A stretch of DNA of 64,000 nt from CAZYSK01 sp964649415 (GCA_964649415.1 CAZYSK010000006.1:76690-140689); one strand, 5' to 3'; positions 1 through 8,384 are shown, counted from the first letter of the stretch. Notes: generated from the sequence alone by a model not told the origin. Program-made: numbers and translations.

Positions 1-754
1 CTACGGAGACGTAGTAGTTGAAGAAGCCGATGATCGACACGGCAGCGATCAGCGTACAGGCCAGGCAGACGTAGAAGTTCTCCAGCACCAGGTACGGAAG
101 GATCAGGAAAAACACGGTCACGACGTAGGCCCCGCCCGTGTATATCGAGGCCCGGACGGGGTTCTTGGTGGTTTCCTCCGACTGCGTGGACAGGTATTCC
201 GACGCCCCCATAGACAGAGCCGCGGCGATGCCCGTGATCAAACCGGTCAGCGCGATGAGACGGGTATTCTGAAGCGCAAACGTGAGGCCAGCCAGCGCGC
301 CCGTCAGCTCCACGAGCGCGTCGTTCAGACCCAGCACGATGGAGCCTGTATAGCGCAGCATCTCCTCGTCGAGTAGCGCGAGCAACGCGTCCTCGTGCTC
401 GTTCTCATCGCGGGCGATGGCCTCCGCCTCCGGTATCGCCTCCTGCAACTGCGCGTAGTTCTCCTGCGCGCTTTCCTCGCCCTTCTCCATGAGCTTGACC
501 CCAAACGTGAACCCAAGCACCCGGCTGATCAAGTAGTACTTCCAAATCTTCAGCCGCTGGGGCTTCACGTCCTGCTGGGTGTACTCTCGCCACTCGTGGT
601 AGTGCCGGAGTTCGTCGTTCGCTATCTCCTCGAGGACACGCCTGTTCTCAGGAGACTTGACGGTCCGAGCAAGCTTATTGTAGATGTGGTGCTCCGTAAT
701 CTCGTTTCTCTCGTAAATCAGCAGTTGCGCTTGGATGTCCCGACTGATTTCCAT
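1..754 (-). CDS. VIT1/CCC1-type Fe/Mn transporter with ferritin-like N-terminus, 3' end cut by window edge
   Basis: The visible 251 residues start with a helical ferritin/rubrerythrin-like segment (roughly residues 1-140) containing spaced acidic/His helices such as NEITEHHIY and NDELRHYHEW. A membrane part follows with the VIT-family features GLNDALVELTG and a long hydrophobic stretch near the cut end. In this family the membrane part moves Fe2+ or Mn2+ and the ferritin-like part may sense or load metal. The ATG at 752-754 is preceded on its strand by a strong AAGGGGAGG ribosome site. The C-terminal membrane helices lie outside the window, so completeness cannot be judged. The family assignment is fairly secure; the metal is inference. 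Confidence 0.85.
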   Translation of the reverse strand, partial: MEISRDIQAQLLIYERNEITEHHIYNKLARTVKSPENRRVLEEIANDELRHYHEWREYTQQDVKPQRLKIWKYYLISRVLGFTFGVKLMEKGEESAQENYAQLQEAIPEAEAIARDENEHEDALLALLDEEMLRYTGSIVLGLNDALVELTGALAGLTFALQNTRLIALTGLITGIAAALSMGASEYLSTQSEETTKNPVRASIYTGGAYVVTVFFLILPYLVLENFYVCLACTLIAAVSIIGFFNYYVSV

Positions 755-942
755 GACCGTGGTTCCTCCCCTTACGGAATGGTCGGGGTATTATACTTCA
801 ACCACCTCAAGGGAACAACCTGCGGCTGGGCCCCCCCGTGTTCCGCGTAGGGATGAGGGGACAGGAAGAACACAGGACCGTATCGCAGGCAGGACCGTCC
901 CGCGGATTCCGATTCGCACAGGCACAGAGAAGAGATTTGGTG

Positions 943-948
943 TATAAT
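943..948 (+). promoter_or_regulatory. Probable -10 box upstream of the ketopantoate reductase-like gene
   Basis: A perfect TATAAT lies about 90 bases before the next start codon in the divergent gap between two genes. No good -35 hexamer stands at the normal distance, so an activator or a weak promoter is possible. This is a pattern match only. Confidence 0.35.
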
Positions 949-1035
949 TCCCCGGGAGAGGGCGACACAGGCGCGCTCTGGATCGTGCGCGGAGACAGTA
1001 CGCGGGAAGCACGCAGCGGAAGGAGAAGAGGCGTC

Positions 1036-2085
1036 ATGGCATCACACACGGGCGAAGCGAAGCGGTTGCTGTTGATGGGCTGTGGAAGCGTGGGCGGGGT
1101 GATCGCTGGAGGGCTGCTACGCGCCGGCCACGACGTCACGGTGGTCACGCACAACGAGAACATCAGCCGGGCGATCAACGCAGATGGCCTGCGCATCATC
1201 ACGCCGGACGGCCGGTGGACCGTGCCCACCACCGCGCGCACCCATCTGGACGAGGTCCCAGGGCCGTTCGACGCCGTGTACCTGGCGATGAAGGGCAGCG
1301 ATGCGTCGCAAGCCGCGCGCGACGTGGCGGGATACCTGGCACCCGAGGGTTACGTACTCACGCTCCAGAATGGCGTGGTTGAGGATCGCGTGGGCGCGAT
1401 CCTAGGCCGGGAGCGCGTGATTGGCGCGCTGGTCGGTTGGGGCGCGACGATGCACACGCCGGGCGTCTGCGAGATGACCTCGCGCGGAGAATTGGTCGTC
1501 GGGGAACTGGATGGCCGGGTGACCCCGCGCGTGCAGCAGATCAAGGCCACGCTGGACGCAGTAGCGCCGACGACCGCATCGAGCAACATCTACGGCGTGC
1601 TGTGGAGCAAGCTGGCGATCAACTGCGTCGTCGCGACGCTGGGAGCGGTGACCGGGCAACTGCTGGGCACCATGCTCAGGCGCCGCACCGTCCGGCGCAT
1701 CGCTCTGGCGACCGTCAGCGAGGTGGTGGACGTGGCGCAGGCGCACGGCATCACGATGGAACCGGTGGGCGGCACCCTGGACATCCACCGGCTCTACCTG
1801 CCTCCCGACCGTCGGACGGGCGGCTTGGGGCTCGATCTGTTGAGCAGACATGCCATCATGCTGGCCGTGGGGATCAAGTTCCGCCGCCTCAAATCCTCCA
1901 TGTTGCAGAGCATTGAGCGAGGCCGCTCGGCCGAGATCGACTTCATCAACGGCTACGCGGTCGAGCGGGGCCAGGAGAAAGGCGTGCCGACGCCGGTCAA
2001 TACGGCGCTGGTGGCGCTGGTGCGAGAGATCGAGGCGGGCACGCGGCCCATCAGCCCCCACAACCTCGACGGGTTGCTGCATTGA
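1036..2085 (+). CDS. panE: 2-dehydropantoate 2-reductase-like (ApbA/PanE family) oxidoreductase
   Basis: The product (349 aa) opens with a Rossmann nucleotide-binding motif, LLLMGCGSVGGVIAGG, followed by the family's AMKGSDAS and LQNGVVEDRVG segments and a C-terminal helical domain containing LWSKLAINCVV, where the family's catalytic lysine sits. The family reduces ketopantoate to pantoate with NADPH in CoA synthesis, but many members act on other 2-keto acids. The ATG at 1036 has an AGGAG ribosome site about nine bases upstream; an open frame reaches further back but without a comparable site. The radical SAM gene follows after 42 bases on the same strand, so an operon is likely. The specific substrate is not proven. 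Confidence 0.85.
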   Translation: MASHTGEAKRLLLMGCGSVGGVIAGGLLRAGHDVTVVTHNENISRAINADGLRIITPDGRWTVPTTARTHLDEVPGPFDAVYLAMKGSDASQAARDVAGYLAPEGYVLTLQNGVVEDRVGAILGRERVIGALVGWGATMHTPGVCEMTSRGELVVGELDGRVTPRVQQIKATLDAVAPTTASSNIYGVLWSKLAINCVVATLGAVTGQLLGTMLRRRTVRRIALATVSEVVDVAQAHGITMEPVGGTLDIHRLYLPPDRRTGGLGLDLLSRHAIMLAVGIKFRRLKSSMLQSIERGRSAEIDFINGYAVERGQEKGVPTPVNTALVALVREIEAGTRPISPHNLDGLLH

Positions 2086-2127
2086 GGCAGAAGCGGCGTC
2101 TTCTTGGGCGAACTTGAAGGGAATGAG

Positions 2128-3237
2128 ATGAACGCGGATAATGCGAACCCCATGCCGGCAGGATTGCCGTCGTCGACCGCTTACGGTCGGGCCACTGATC
2201 GCATGTCAGGTCGTGCGGCCAGAGCAAGAGTACCACGGCCGATCTCGGGAGGCATCCTCCTGTCCTACAAGTGCTCCGCCGAATGCCGGCATTGCATGTA
2301 CGCCTGCTCGCCCAAGTGGAAGGGCGACTGGATCACCACGGAGGACCTGGAGGAGATCCTGTCCCTGCTTGCGGGCCGGATCGCGCCCAGCCCCTGGGGC
2401 GAGCGCGCGATCAGCCTCAACCATGGGCTCCACTTCACCGGCGGGGAGCCCTTCCTGAACTTCGAGCGCTTGCTCCAGGCGGTGGAGATGGCCGAGCAAC
2501 TGGCGATCCCATCCACCTTCGTCGAGACGAACTGCTCCTGGTGCCGCAGCGACAAGCAAGCCAGGTACAGGCTAGAGTGCCTCAAGGCGGCCGGGTTGAA
2601 AGGCATCCTCATCTCGGTCAACCCCTTCTACGCCGAATACGTGCCCTTCGAGAGAACGGAACGTTGCATCCGCGTTAGCGAAAAGGTTTTCGGCAGAAAC
2701 GTCGTGGTCTATCAGTTGGCCTACTACCGCCGCTTTAGGGAGTTGGGCATCAAGGAGAAATTGCCGATTGAGGACTACATGGCGCTGACGGAGGGCGAGC
2801 ACCTGGCGGACCTGGTGGAGCTCTTCCTGACGGGCCGGGCCGCCCGCCAGCTACGGCACCTCTACCCCAGCCGCCCGGCGCGCGTCTTCTTCCACGAGCC
2901 CTGCCGACCTACGTTCCTGAGAAACTGGCACAACCATTTCGACAACTACGGCAACTTCATGCCGGGCTACTGTGGCGGCATCTCGCTGGGCCGCTGGAGC
3001 GAACTGGACACGCTGGAGGAAGAAGGAATAGACCTGGACACACACCCAATCCTGAGGTTCCTAATCGCTGACGACATGCGGGGGCTCTTCCGCTTCGCGA
3101 GGGATTTCGGCTACCAGGAGTCCGATGAAGGCTACGTCTCGAAATGCGACTTATGTCTCGACATCCGAAGACACCTGGCCTCCAAGGCGGACTTCGAGGA
3201 ACTCAAGCCCGCGCAGTTCTACACGCACTTGGAGTAA
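2128..3237 (+). CDS. Radical SAM protein of unknown substrate
   Basis: The 369-aa protein has the radical SAM cysteine triad CX3CX2C (CSAECRHC, about residues 50-57) for a 4Fe-4S cluster and SAM, then the SAM-binding FTGGEPFLNFE segment. Further cysteines in the second half (PCRPTF, GYCGGIS, SKCDLC) could hold an auxiliary cluster. The ATG at 2128 was chosen over an upstream TTG (2104) because GAAGGG stands just before it. The next gene follows after 79 bases and probably belongs to the same operon. Residues encoded near 2174-2189 fall in a short palindrome (CGACCG-4 nt-CGGTCG) of a type repeated elsewhere in the window, so the extreme N-terminus may be a recent insertion. The reaction is unknown. 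Confidence 0.85.
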   Translation: MNADNANPMPAGLPSSTAYGRATDRMSGRAARARVPRPISGGILLSYKCSAECRHCMYACSPKWKGDWITTEDLEEILSLLAGRIAPSPWGERAISLNHGLHFTGGEPFLNFERLLQAVEMAEQLAIPSTFVETNCSWCRSDKQARYRLECLKAAGLKGILISVNPFYAEYVPFERTERCIRVSEKVFGRNVVVYQLAYYRRFRELGIKEKLPIEDYMALTEGEHLADLVELFLTGRAARQLRHLYPSRPARVFFHEPCRPTFLRNWHNHFDNYGNFMPGYCGGISLGRWSELDTLEEEGIDLDTHPILRFLIADDMRGLFRFARDFGYQESDEGYVSKCDLCLDIRRHLASKADFEELKPAQFYTHLE

Positions 3238-3316
3238 GTGCGGACGTTGCGGGCGGAATGCCGGCAGGGATGCCGGCGGTCCATTGATTCCGACCGTCTG
3301 CGATCGGCTGCATCCG

Positions 3317-4204
3317 ATGATAACACGAACCCGCCTATGGCAAATAACGCGCCGTGACGTGAAGTTCATGGTCGAGACGCTGATGCCAGAGCACAGCGAC
3401 CAGGAACGCGTCGCTGACCTCATTCTTGAGGACGAGCAACTCATCGAGGCCATGCTGAGTGACGAGCGGCTCTTCCAGCGCCTGATGGGCGAGGCAGACG
3501 TTCCAGGCGTCGATCCCGACCGGCCGCGGTCGGCCGCTTCCGCCCGGGCCTCCGATGAAGTCTTGCTCTTCGTCTCGCCGTGGCTCTTCTTCACCGTGCT
3601 TCTGCAGCGGGCACGGCGGGACCTGGAGCGGGAGACTTTCACCACGGAACGGCGTCACCAGCAGAAGGTGCTTCTCTTCGACACCGACCAGGTTATCGAG
3701 CTGCTAGAGCAGGAATCGCTGCGGGATTACCTGGCGGCCATGTTGGCCTCGTTCACCCGCATCCAGAGCAGGACGATGGCGGTCCGGGTGCGGCAGGGCC
3801 TCTGGCACAAGTATCGCATCAGCGACCTCAACGTCGAGAGCATGGTGCGCTACTGCCAGGCCTTGGACGAGGATCTGCGTTTTGAACCCTACAAGCGCAT
3901 TGCCGACGTGTGTCTCTTCATGGCAGGTATGTTCCCCGACTACATCGAGGCCCAGCACCGCTACCCCCTGAGCCGCCGCATCCGGCCACGCATGAAGGGC
4001 CGGATCTGCAAGAGCCGGGAGGACTACGAGGCTCACGGGCGAGCCTTCTACCGGCTGGCGGCGGAGCACGAGCGCGCCGGGGTGGAGGGACTGGATGGCA
4101 TCCTAGCGACGCTGTCGGAGCGCTTCATCCTGGCCGAGAAGCCGTTGAGCTTCGTGGCCGATCGGTATCTCCACTTCACCAGGCACAGGCTGTTCGAGCT
4201 GTAA
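3317..4204 (+). CDS. Unrecognised all-helical protein beside radical SAM gene
   Basis: The product (295 aa) has no signal peptide or clear membrane helix and is rich in charged helical sequence, with a basic C-terminal half. I do not recognise the family. It lies directly downstream of the radical SAM gene on the same strand and its stop is only six bases from the stop of the convergent DUF166 gene, so it is probably co-transcribed with the former and could be a partner or substrate-handling subunit. A CCGACCG-type palindrome (3516-3533) falls inside the reading frame and encodes a proline/arginine-rich stretch around residues 67-73. The ATG at 3317 has no strong ribosome site, so the start is uncertain. 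Confidence 0.65.
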   Translation: MITRTRLWQITRRDVKFMVETLMPEHSDQERVADLILEDEQLIEAMLSDERLFQRLMGEADVPGVDPDRPRSAASARASDEVLLFVSPWLFFTVLLQRARRDLERETFTTERRHQQKVLLFDTDQVIELLEQESLRDYLAAMLASFTRIQSRTMAVRVRQGLWHKYRISDLNVESMVRYCQALDEDLRFEPYKRIADVCLFMAGMFPDYIEAQHRYPLSRRIRPRMKGRICKSREDYEAHGRAFYRLAAEHERAGVEGLDGILATLSERFILAEKPLSFVADRYLHFTRHRLFEL

Positions 4205-4210
4205 GAGCGC

Positions 4211-4969
4211 TCAGTCGCTGCGCCGGCCGGGGACGATGTACACGGTCCTCTTGTAAGGCTGCACCTGCTCCGCAACCCGCTCCTTGACGATATTCCCGGA
4301 GACGTGCATCAGCGTGTCGTTGAAGTCGGGATCCACGCCCATCCCGGCCAGGCAGGGGTAGTGATGGTGCAGCAAACCGGCGGTCTCCTCGGCCTTGTCC
4401 ACCGACACACCCACCAGCCCCTGGGCCACGTGCCGCGCGCAGCCACAGAAGGCGTCGCGCACAACCGTCACCTGGGTGATCGTCCGGCTCCGAGGGTCCA
4501 CGGTGATGCGGAACTCGGGCCTTCCGAAGTGCTGCGCGAACTCGGCGATGAGCGGATGATCGTACGCCAACTGGTGACGACGGACGTTGTAGTGAGTCCC
4601 GGTGAGTGAGCAGAGCGGCTTGGGCGTGACGCAAGCCACGTCCATATCGGCCAACCATCCCCGCAGTTGCCGGGCCAGGCCGCGCGGCAGCCACTCCTCC
4701 CGGTCCACCGGCGCGATGACCGCACCTGCCCCCGTCATCCGCGCCACCTCCGGGATGAGCTCCGCCACGCCCTTGTGCTCGCCAAATGCCAGGATCAGGT
4801 CGGTGGAAGGGAGCGACGCAGGCAGGTATTCCTCGGGGTAGTCAACGACGGGCGGCAGGACCGCCGGTGCCCGCCACACCTCGACCTGCCAATCGGAGGG
4901 ACCGTTTGCACGGATGTTGTCCACATGTCGCTGTCCGTACTCACCGCTGATGACCGCCAGAATGTCCAT
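4211..4969 (-). CDS. DUF166 family protein
   Basis: The 252-aa product matches the style of the DUF166 family, known mainly from archaea and some anaerobic bacteria: an N-terminal MDILAVISGEYG strand, a conserved LAFGEHKGVAELIP segment, and Cys-containing motifs ACVTPKPLCSL, FCGCARH and HHHYPCLAGM. The conserved cysteines suggest metal or cluster binding, but no activity is established. The start at 4969 was preferred to an upstream frame extension because family members begin with this strand. It is convergent with the preceding gene pair. Confidence 0.7.
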   Translation of the reverse strand: MDILAVISGEYGQRHVDNIRANGPSDWQVEVWRAPAVLPPVVDYPEEYLPASLPSTDLILAFGEHKGVAELIPEVARMTGAGAVIAPVDREEWLPRGLARQLRGWLADMDVACVTPKPLCSLTGTHYNVRRHQLAYDHPLIAEFAQHFGRPEFRITVDPRSRTITQVTVVRDAFCGCARHVAQGLVGVSVDKAEETAGLLHHHYPCLAGMGVDPDFNDTLMHVSGNIVKERVAEQVQPYKRTVYIVPGRRSD

Positions 4970-5063
4970 AATCCTCGTGCCCCTTCCTGCGCCAACAGAC
5001 GGCACCGCTGCGCCCCGGCCCCAGCGGAGCATCGTTGCAACGCAGGCATACCTGTACTAAACT

Positions 5064-5100
5064 GCCCCGACCGGCGCTGGTCACCATTGCCGGTCGGGGC
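5064..5100. terminator. Perfect 12-bp hairpin between two minus-strand genes
   Basis: GCCCCGACCGGC pairs perfectly with GCCGGTCGGGGC around a 13-base loop. No T-run follows on either strand, so it could be a factor-assisted terminator for the small membrane gene upstream or simply one of the CCGACCG palindromes found across the window. Confidence 0.4.
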
Positions 5101-5203
5101 AGACGCTGCGCCGTCATCTGACTGGCGCCAAGGCAGACCAGTCACGCGCGCTTAGCGCGGACATCCACGATGCCGACTGATACGGACGACGACTGCCGGA
5201 GGG

Positions 5204-5389
5204 CTATTTCCTGAACAGCATGATCAGCCCTACAATGGCCACAATCGCTCCCGCGACGGTGCCGATGATCTGCTGAGGGCCGAACACGATGTTGCCACCT
5301 CCGAGCCCGAGAGGATCAGCCGCCGCTGACACCACCAAGATTACGAGCCCAAGCACGAGCAGAGCGATGCCTATAGTCTTATTGCTCAT
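5204..5389 (-). CDS. Small two-helix membrane protein
   Basis: The 61-aa product has two hydrophobic helices (about residues 6-23 and 42-58) separated by a glycine-rich loop. It begins MSNKTIGIALLVLG and ends in LMLFRK-like basic residues. The start is strongly supported by GGGGAGGTGG just upstream on its strand. Such proteins resemble DUF3185/YtxH-sized membrane peptides of unknown role, but I cannot place it in a named family. Confidence 0.7.
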   Translation of the reverse strand: MSNKTIGIALLVLGLVILVVSAAADPLGLGGGNIVFGPQQIIGTVAGAIVAIVGLIMLFRK

Positions 5390-5593
5390 CTATGCCACCT
5401 CCCCTCTTCTTCCCGCCAATGGTCCACCAGCCAAACGCGCGGACCGTTCCAATCCGCCGGACGCTGCCCAGACGGCGCGGACGCGGACGTCCGTTCGGCG
5501 GACCTGCACACCGATGTCGCGGACGCAGACGCCCGTCGCAGACGCTCAGGAGCGGTCGGTCTCCGCCCCTACTGCAAACGGGGCGCACAGGTT

Positions 5594-5621
5594 ATTATAC
5601 GCCAGTTATTATAATGGGCAA
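5594..5621 (-). promoter_or_regulatory. Sigma70-type promoter for the small membrane gene
   Basis: Reading the minus strand, TTGCCC and TATAAT are separated by 16 bases. The promoter would give a leader of about 200 bases before the small membrane gene. The rest of the stretch 5390-5695 holds nothing else recognisable. Confidence 0.5.
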
Positions 5622-5695
5622 CAGTGCATGGGAGGTGGCGACGAAAGTTAAAAAGAGCCTAAAATCCGTCTGGTGGCTGCCGCGATATTGCGCCC

Positions 5696-6919
5696 TCAGT
5701 CCCCCTCTTCCAGAAGGCGACGCTCCCCTTCCAGCGCGCGGATGTCCGTGACGTCCTGGCTCACCTCGAGCGTGCCCTGGTACGCACCACGTTCATCCCG
5801 CACGGCGAAGTACCGGATGTGAATGAACCGTCCCCCCATCTGAATCCAGAACTCGGCCTCGTCGCGCCGCCCGGCGCGGAAATCGTCCAGGATGCGCTGC
5901 ACGCGGTGGACGCTGGCGGGCGGATGGCACTGCTGCACCTTGCGCCCGATGATGGCCGGGGAACGGGGGAAAATGCGCTCCTTGGTCGCCGAGAAGAACC
6001 GCACCGCGTCATCCTGGTCCACGTACGTGACGTCAACCGGCAGGTGGGTCAGCATCCAGTTGACCTGCTGTGCCGTAAGCGCGCCGGTGTCCAGGGGGAT
6101 CAATCCACCCGCAGGGCCCTCCCTCACCTGTAGGGGCGTGGTCCCCGCGCCCTCCTCGCCGTGGGGGACGCCACGCGGCGACCACTGATCCCCGGGCTCC
6201 ACGTAGCAGTAGCCCACCTCGGGCCCCTGGGCACGGATCGCCGCCCACTCACCCTGGCTCAGCGTCTCCAGCGCGGCGGGGAAGAGAATGTGCTCCTCCT
6301 TGTAGAACATATCCCGGATAGCCGTGCCGAGCGCCTCTAGGACCTCAACAGCCTCGTCTTTTCCCCCATCCGCGCGGGGACCATCGTCCAGCAAGCCGCC
6401 GAGTTTCTTCCAACCGGCCCGAACGTCATCGTGAATAGCCCACATCACCGCCGCCGGGCCCTTCAGGCCGTGCTGCTCCAGGTAGGGGAACAGGATATTC
6501 TCCTTCCGCAGGTAGTGCTTCTCGTACGCCTGGAGTTTTCGCAGGTGCGCGCGGGCCTGCTCCCATTGAGACGCGCCAACCGCCGCCTCGAGCGCGTCCA
6601 ACACCTGGGCGGCCGCGGCGTTCTCGGCTTGAAACGTGTGGACGGGGTGGCCGGGAATCATCTCGGGCTGAGACTGGCTATCCAGCGACTCCCGGAAGAC
6701 GGCGACGTGCACGTCACACAGCCGCTTGATCTCCGAATCCGGCATCCCCTCGGCGATGAGGGCTTGCTCGATCTCGGCGATCTCCTGCGCGCCGACGTCC
6801 CGCAGAAGCGCCGCGAACTCTTCCTTGACCTCATCGACCGTCCTGCCTTCGTGCAATTGGCGGATCAGTCGCTTCAACGTCTCCCTGCGCTTAGACTGGT
6901 TGTCGATGTACTCACTCAT
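5696..6919 (-). CDS. DUF438 / hemerythrin / PAS domain protein
   Basis: The 407-aa product has an N-terminal DUF438 helical domain (about 1-75), a hemerythrin-type HHE domain (about 90-225, with HPVHTF, EKHYLRKENILFPYLE, IHDDVR and FYKEEHILFPAALE ligand helices), and a C-terminal PAS domain (about 280-390) that includes DVTYVDQDDAVRFFS and HPPASVHRV. This architecture is well known in anaerobes and is thought to sense oxygen, NO or redox state through the diiron and PAS sites. Binding residues typical of the hemerythrin fold are all visible. It lies 49 bases after the MoaD-like gene and probably belongs to the same redox operon. Confidence 0.88.
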   Translation of the reverse strand: MSEYIDNQSKRRETLKRLIRQLHEGRTVDEVKEEFAALLRDVGAQEIAEIEQALIAEGMPDSEIKRLCDVHVAVFRESLDSQSQPEMIPGHPVHTFQAENAAAAQVLDALEAAVGASQWEQARAHLRKLQAYEKHYLRKENILFPYLEQHGLKGPAAVMWAIHDDVRAGWKKLGGLLDDGPRADGGKDEAVEVLEALGTAIRDMFYKEEHILFPAALETLSQGEWAAIRAQGPEVGYCYVEPGDQWSPRGVPHGEEGAGTTPLQVREGPAGGLIPLDTGALTAQQVNWMLTHLPVDVTYVDQDDAVRFFSATKERIFPRSPAIIGRKVQQCHPPASVHRVQRILDDFRAGRRDEAEFWIQMGGRFIHIRYFAVRDERGAYQGTLEVSQDVTDIRALEGERRLLEEGD

Positions 6920-6968
6920 GGCTTCCTCCTATCCCATCTCTAACCTAACAAGACGTCCGTCTGCTCGG

Positions 6969-7313
6969 CTACACGACCAGCAGTGCCATGTCGTGGGCAA
7001 ACAGCCCCAGCCGGTCGCCGGAGCGAAGCGGTGTATCCCATCTCTGCGGCGGACCATCTGCGCCGCCGTGGGCCTCCTGGTAGCCCAGCCAGGGAGCCAT
7101 CCCGTTCCGGGTCGAGAGCAGCCGCCCGTTCAGAAAGACGTGGCACACCCCGGCCAGCGGGACACCCAACCTCTCCAACGCCGTCCTCACCGTCTCCCCA
7201 GCCTCTGGCTCCAGCACGACCACGCGCTCCCCGGTTCCTGCACCCGCATCAGGTCCCAGGCTGGCGGCGTAGCGCCGCAACTCCCCGTACAGGTGGACTT
7301 CAAGCACCATCAT
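6969..7313 (-). CDS. MoaD/ThiS-type beta-grasp protein without the terminal GG
   Basis: The 114-aa product begins with the beta strand typical of MoaD-type sulfur carriers (VLEVHLYGELRRYA), has VFLNGRLLSTRNG in the middle and ends GDRLGLFAHDMALLVV. Genuine sulfur carriers end in GG, which is adenylated and thiocarboxylated; here the end is VV, so sulfur transfer by that route is not possible. Proteins of this type occur in clusters for tungsten aldehyde ferredoxin oxidoreductases, beside ferredoxins. Here two ferredoxin genes lie upstream on the same strand, but no oxidoreductase is visible. A scaffold gap separates the two sides. Confidence 0.75.
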   Translation of the reverse strand: MMVLEVHLYGELRRYAASLGPDAGAGTGERVVVLEPEAGETVRTALERLGVPLAGVCHVFLNGRLLSTRNGMAPWLGYQEAHGGADGPPQRWDTPLRSGDRLGLFAHDMALLVV

Positions 7314-7330
7314 CTACTCCCTTACGGACC

Positions 7331-7566
7331 GCGGGCATCCCTGCCCGCAGCATCCCTGCCCGCAGCACCCCTGCCCGCAGCACCCCTGCCCGCAGCACCC
7401 CTGCCCGCNNNNNNNNNNNNNNNNNNNNNNNNNNNNNNNNNNNNNNNNNNNNNNNNNNNNNNNNNNNNNNNNNNNNNNNNNNNNNNNNNNNNNNNNNNNN
7501 NNNNNNNNCCCTGCCCGCAGCACCCCTGCCCGCAGCACCCCTGCCCGCAGCACCCCTGCCCGCGCC
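7331..7566. repeat. 15-bp tandem repeat interrupted by a scaffold gap
   Basis: About five units on the left and four on the right of the unit CTGCCCGCAGCACCC flank the N run. The first units carry 'CATCC' instead of 'CACCC' and resemble the GCGGGCA-TGCCCGC palindromes at 29862 and 31764. True copy number is hidden by the gap. Confidence 0.9.
7409..7508. other. Scaffold gap of 100 N
   Basis: Exactly 100 unknown bases inside a tandem repeat. The round number suggests an arbitrary gap of unknown true size, so gene content between the MoaD-like gene and the ferredoxin gene may be missing. Confidence 0.98.
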
Positions 7567-7572
7567 ACCCCA

Positions 7573-7603
7573 GACCTGTGAGGTTTCAGAAACCTCACAG
7601 GTC
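7573..7603. repeat. Perfect 14-bp palindrome, AAACC/GGTTT family
   Basis: GACCTGTGAGGTTT and AAACCTCACAGGTC pair perfectly around a CAG loop. Relatives with the same GGTTT-loop-AAACC core lie at 32265, 34823 and 41519. It follows the stop of the ferredoxin gene (minus strand) but has no T-tract, so it is better seen as a dispersed palindrome than a proven terminator. Confidence 0.75.
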
Positions 7604-7614
7604 TCTGCCCCTGC

Positions 7615-7992
7615 CTAGCCGTGGATGAGGGCTGGCAAGCACTTCGTGCACACCCACAGGCTCTGCCCCTGATAGCGAACCGGCACGAGATAGGTCTGGT
7701 CCTCACCAGCGTCGCAGCGAAAACAGCGCTGAGCCATGTAGACCTGTTCCCGCTCCTTCATCAGGGCCTCGGCCCTTTCCTCGTCAAAGTCCGGTGCCTC
7801 TCGCGTCTCGATGCTCAGTGCCCCGGTCGGACAGACCGGGATACAGAAGCCCGCCCCATCGCAGAGCGCCTCGTCCACCACCCGCGCCTTGCCGTCCACC
7901 AGGACGATAGCGCCCTCGGCACACGGCATCACGCAGGCACCGCATCCGTTACACAGCTCCTCGTCGATCTTGACTATCTGGCGTGTGGCCAT
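7615..7992 (-). CDS. 2x[4Fe-4S] ferredoxin with C-terminal cysteine ribbon
   Basis: The 125-aa protein carries two 4Fe-4S motifs. CNGCGACVMPC is complete; the second, CDGAGFCIPVCP, has glycine/alanine spacing that keeps CX5CX3CP rather than the standard CX2CX2CX3C, so one cluster may be a 3Fe form or be completed by another cysteine. A C-terminal pair of CXXC knuckles (CFRCDAG and CTKCLP) suggests an added metal site, as in NADH-dehydrogenase-like ferredoxin subunits. It is 28 bases downstream of a second ferredoxin on the same strand and is likely an electron carrier for a ferredoxin-dependent oxidoreductase that is not visible in this window. Confidence 0.85.
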   Translation of the reverse strand: MATRQIVKIDEELCNGCGACVMPCAEGAIVLVDGKARVVDEALCDGAGFCIPVCPTGALSIETREAPDFDEERAEALMKEREQVYMAQRCFRCDAGEDQTYLVPVRYQGQSLWVCTKCLPALIHG

Positions 7993-8020
7993 CGCTCATT
8001 TCCTCGCTCTCTGTTCTCGC

Positions 8021-8302
8021 TCAGTTCTCGCTACCCCAGACGATCTCATACGGGCACGTGATGGCCCCCTGGGGACAGACGGTATCGCATAGCGCACAGT
8101 ACGTGCAGTCGGCCGGGCGCACGATGAAAGGGCCATCCGCGCCCATCTCGACCGCGTGCGTCGGGCATCGCGCGACACAAGCGCCACACCGGTCGCACAA
8201 CTGCAGATTCACCACGGGTAATGCCCAGTTCTCCATTAACAAGACGGACGTCCGCGTCCGCTCCCCAGACCAACTCTCAACAAAAACCGCCTCTACTGCC
8301 AT
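8021..8302 (-). CDS. 2x[4Fe-4S] ferredoxin
   Basis: The 93-aa product has two complete bacterial ferredoxin motifs, CDRCGACVARCP and CTYCALCDTVCP, each CX2CX2CX3CP. The region before the first motif (about 35 residues) is long for a simple ferredoxin, and an internal ATG at 8236 would give a more usual 71-aa protein; neither start has a clear ribosome site. The gene follows the Crp/Fnr regulator on the same strand with only about 80 bases between, so transcription under that regulator is likely. Confidence 0.85.
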   Translation of the reverse strand: MAVEAVFVESWSGERTRTSVLLMENWALPVVNLQLCDRCGACVARCPTHAVEMGADGPFIVRPADCTYCALCDTVCPQGAITCPYEIVWGSEN

Positions 8303-8363
8303 CAGTGTAGCAGAAAGGCGGTCGGTCGTCTACGACAAAAGTCACACACTGTCACAATAGCGC

Positions 8364-8377
8364 GCCATCAGAATGGC
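8364..8377. repeat. GCCATCAGAATGGC palindrome
   Basis: This 14-mer sits between the Crp/Fnr gene and the ferredoxin. Its exact reverse complement is at 35598 and a two-mismatch relative at 47401. It could act as a weak transcription barrier after the regulator gene. Confidence 0.6.
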
Positions 8378-8384
8378 GGCGCTA

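Noticed and set aside
7331..7566. CRISPR array
   Set aside because: The 15-bp units are directly adjacent without spacers and are too short.
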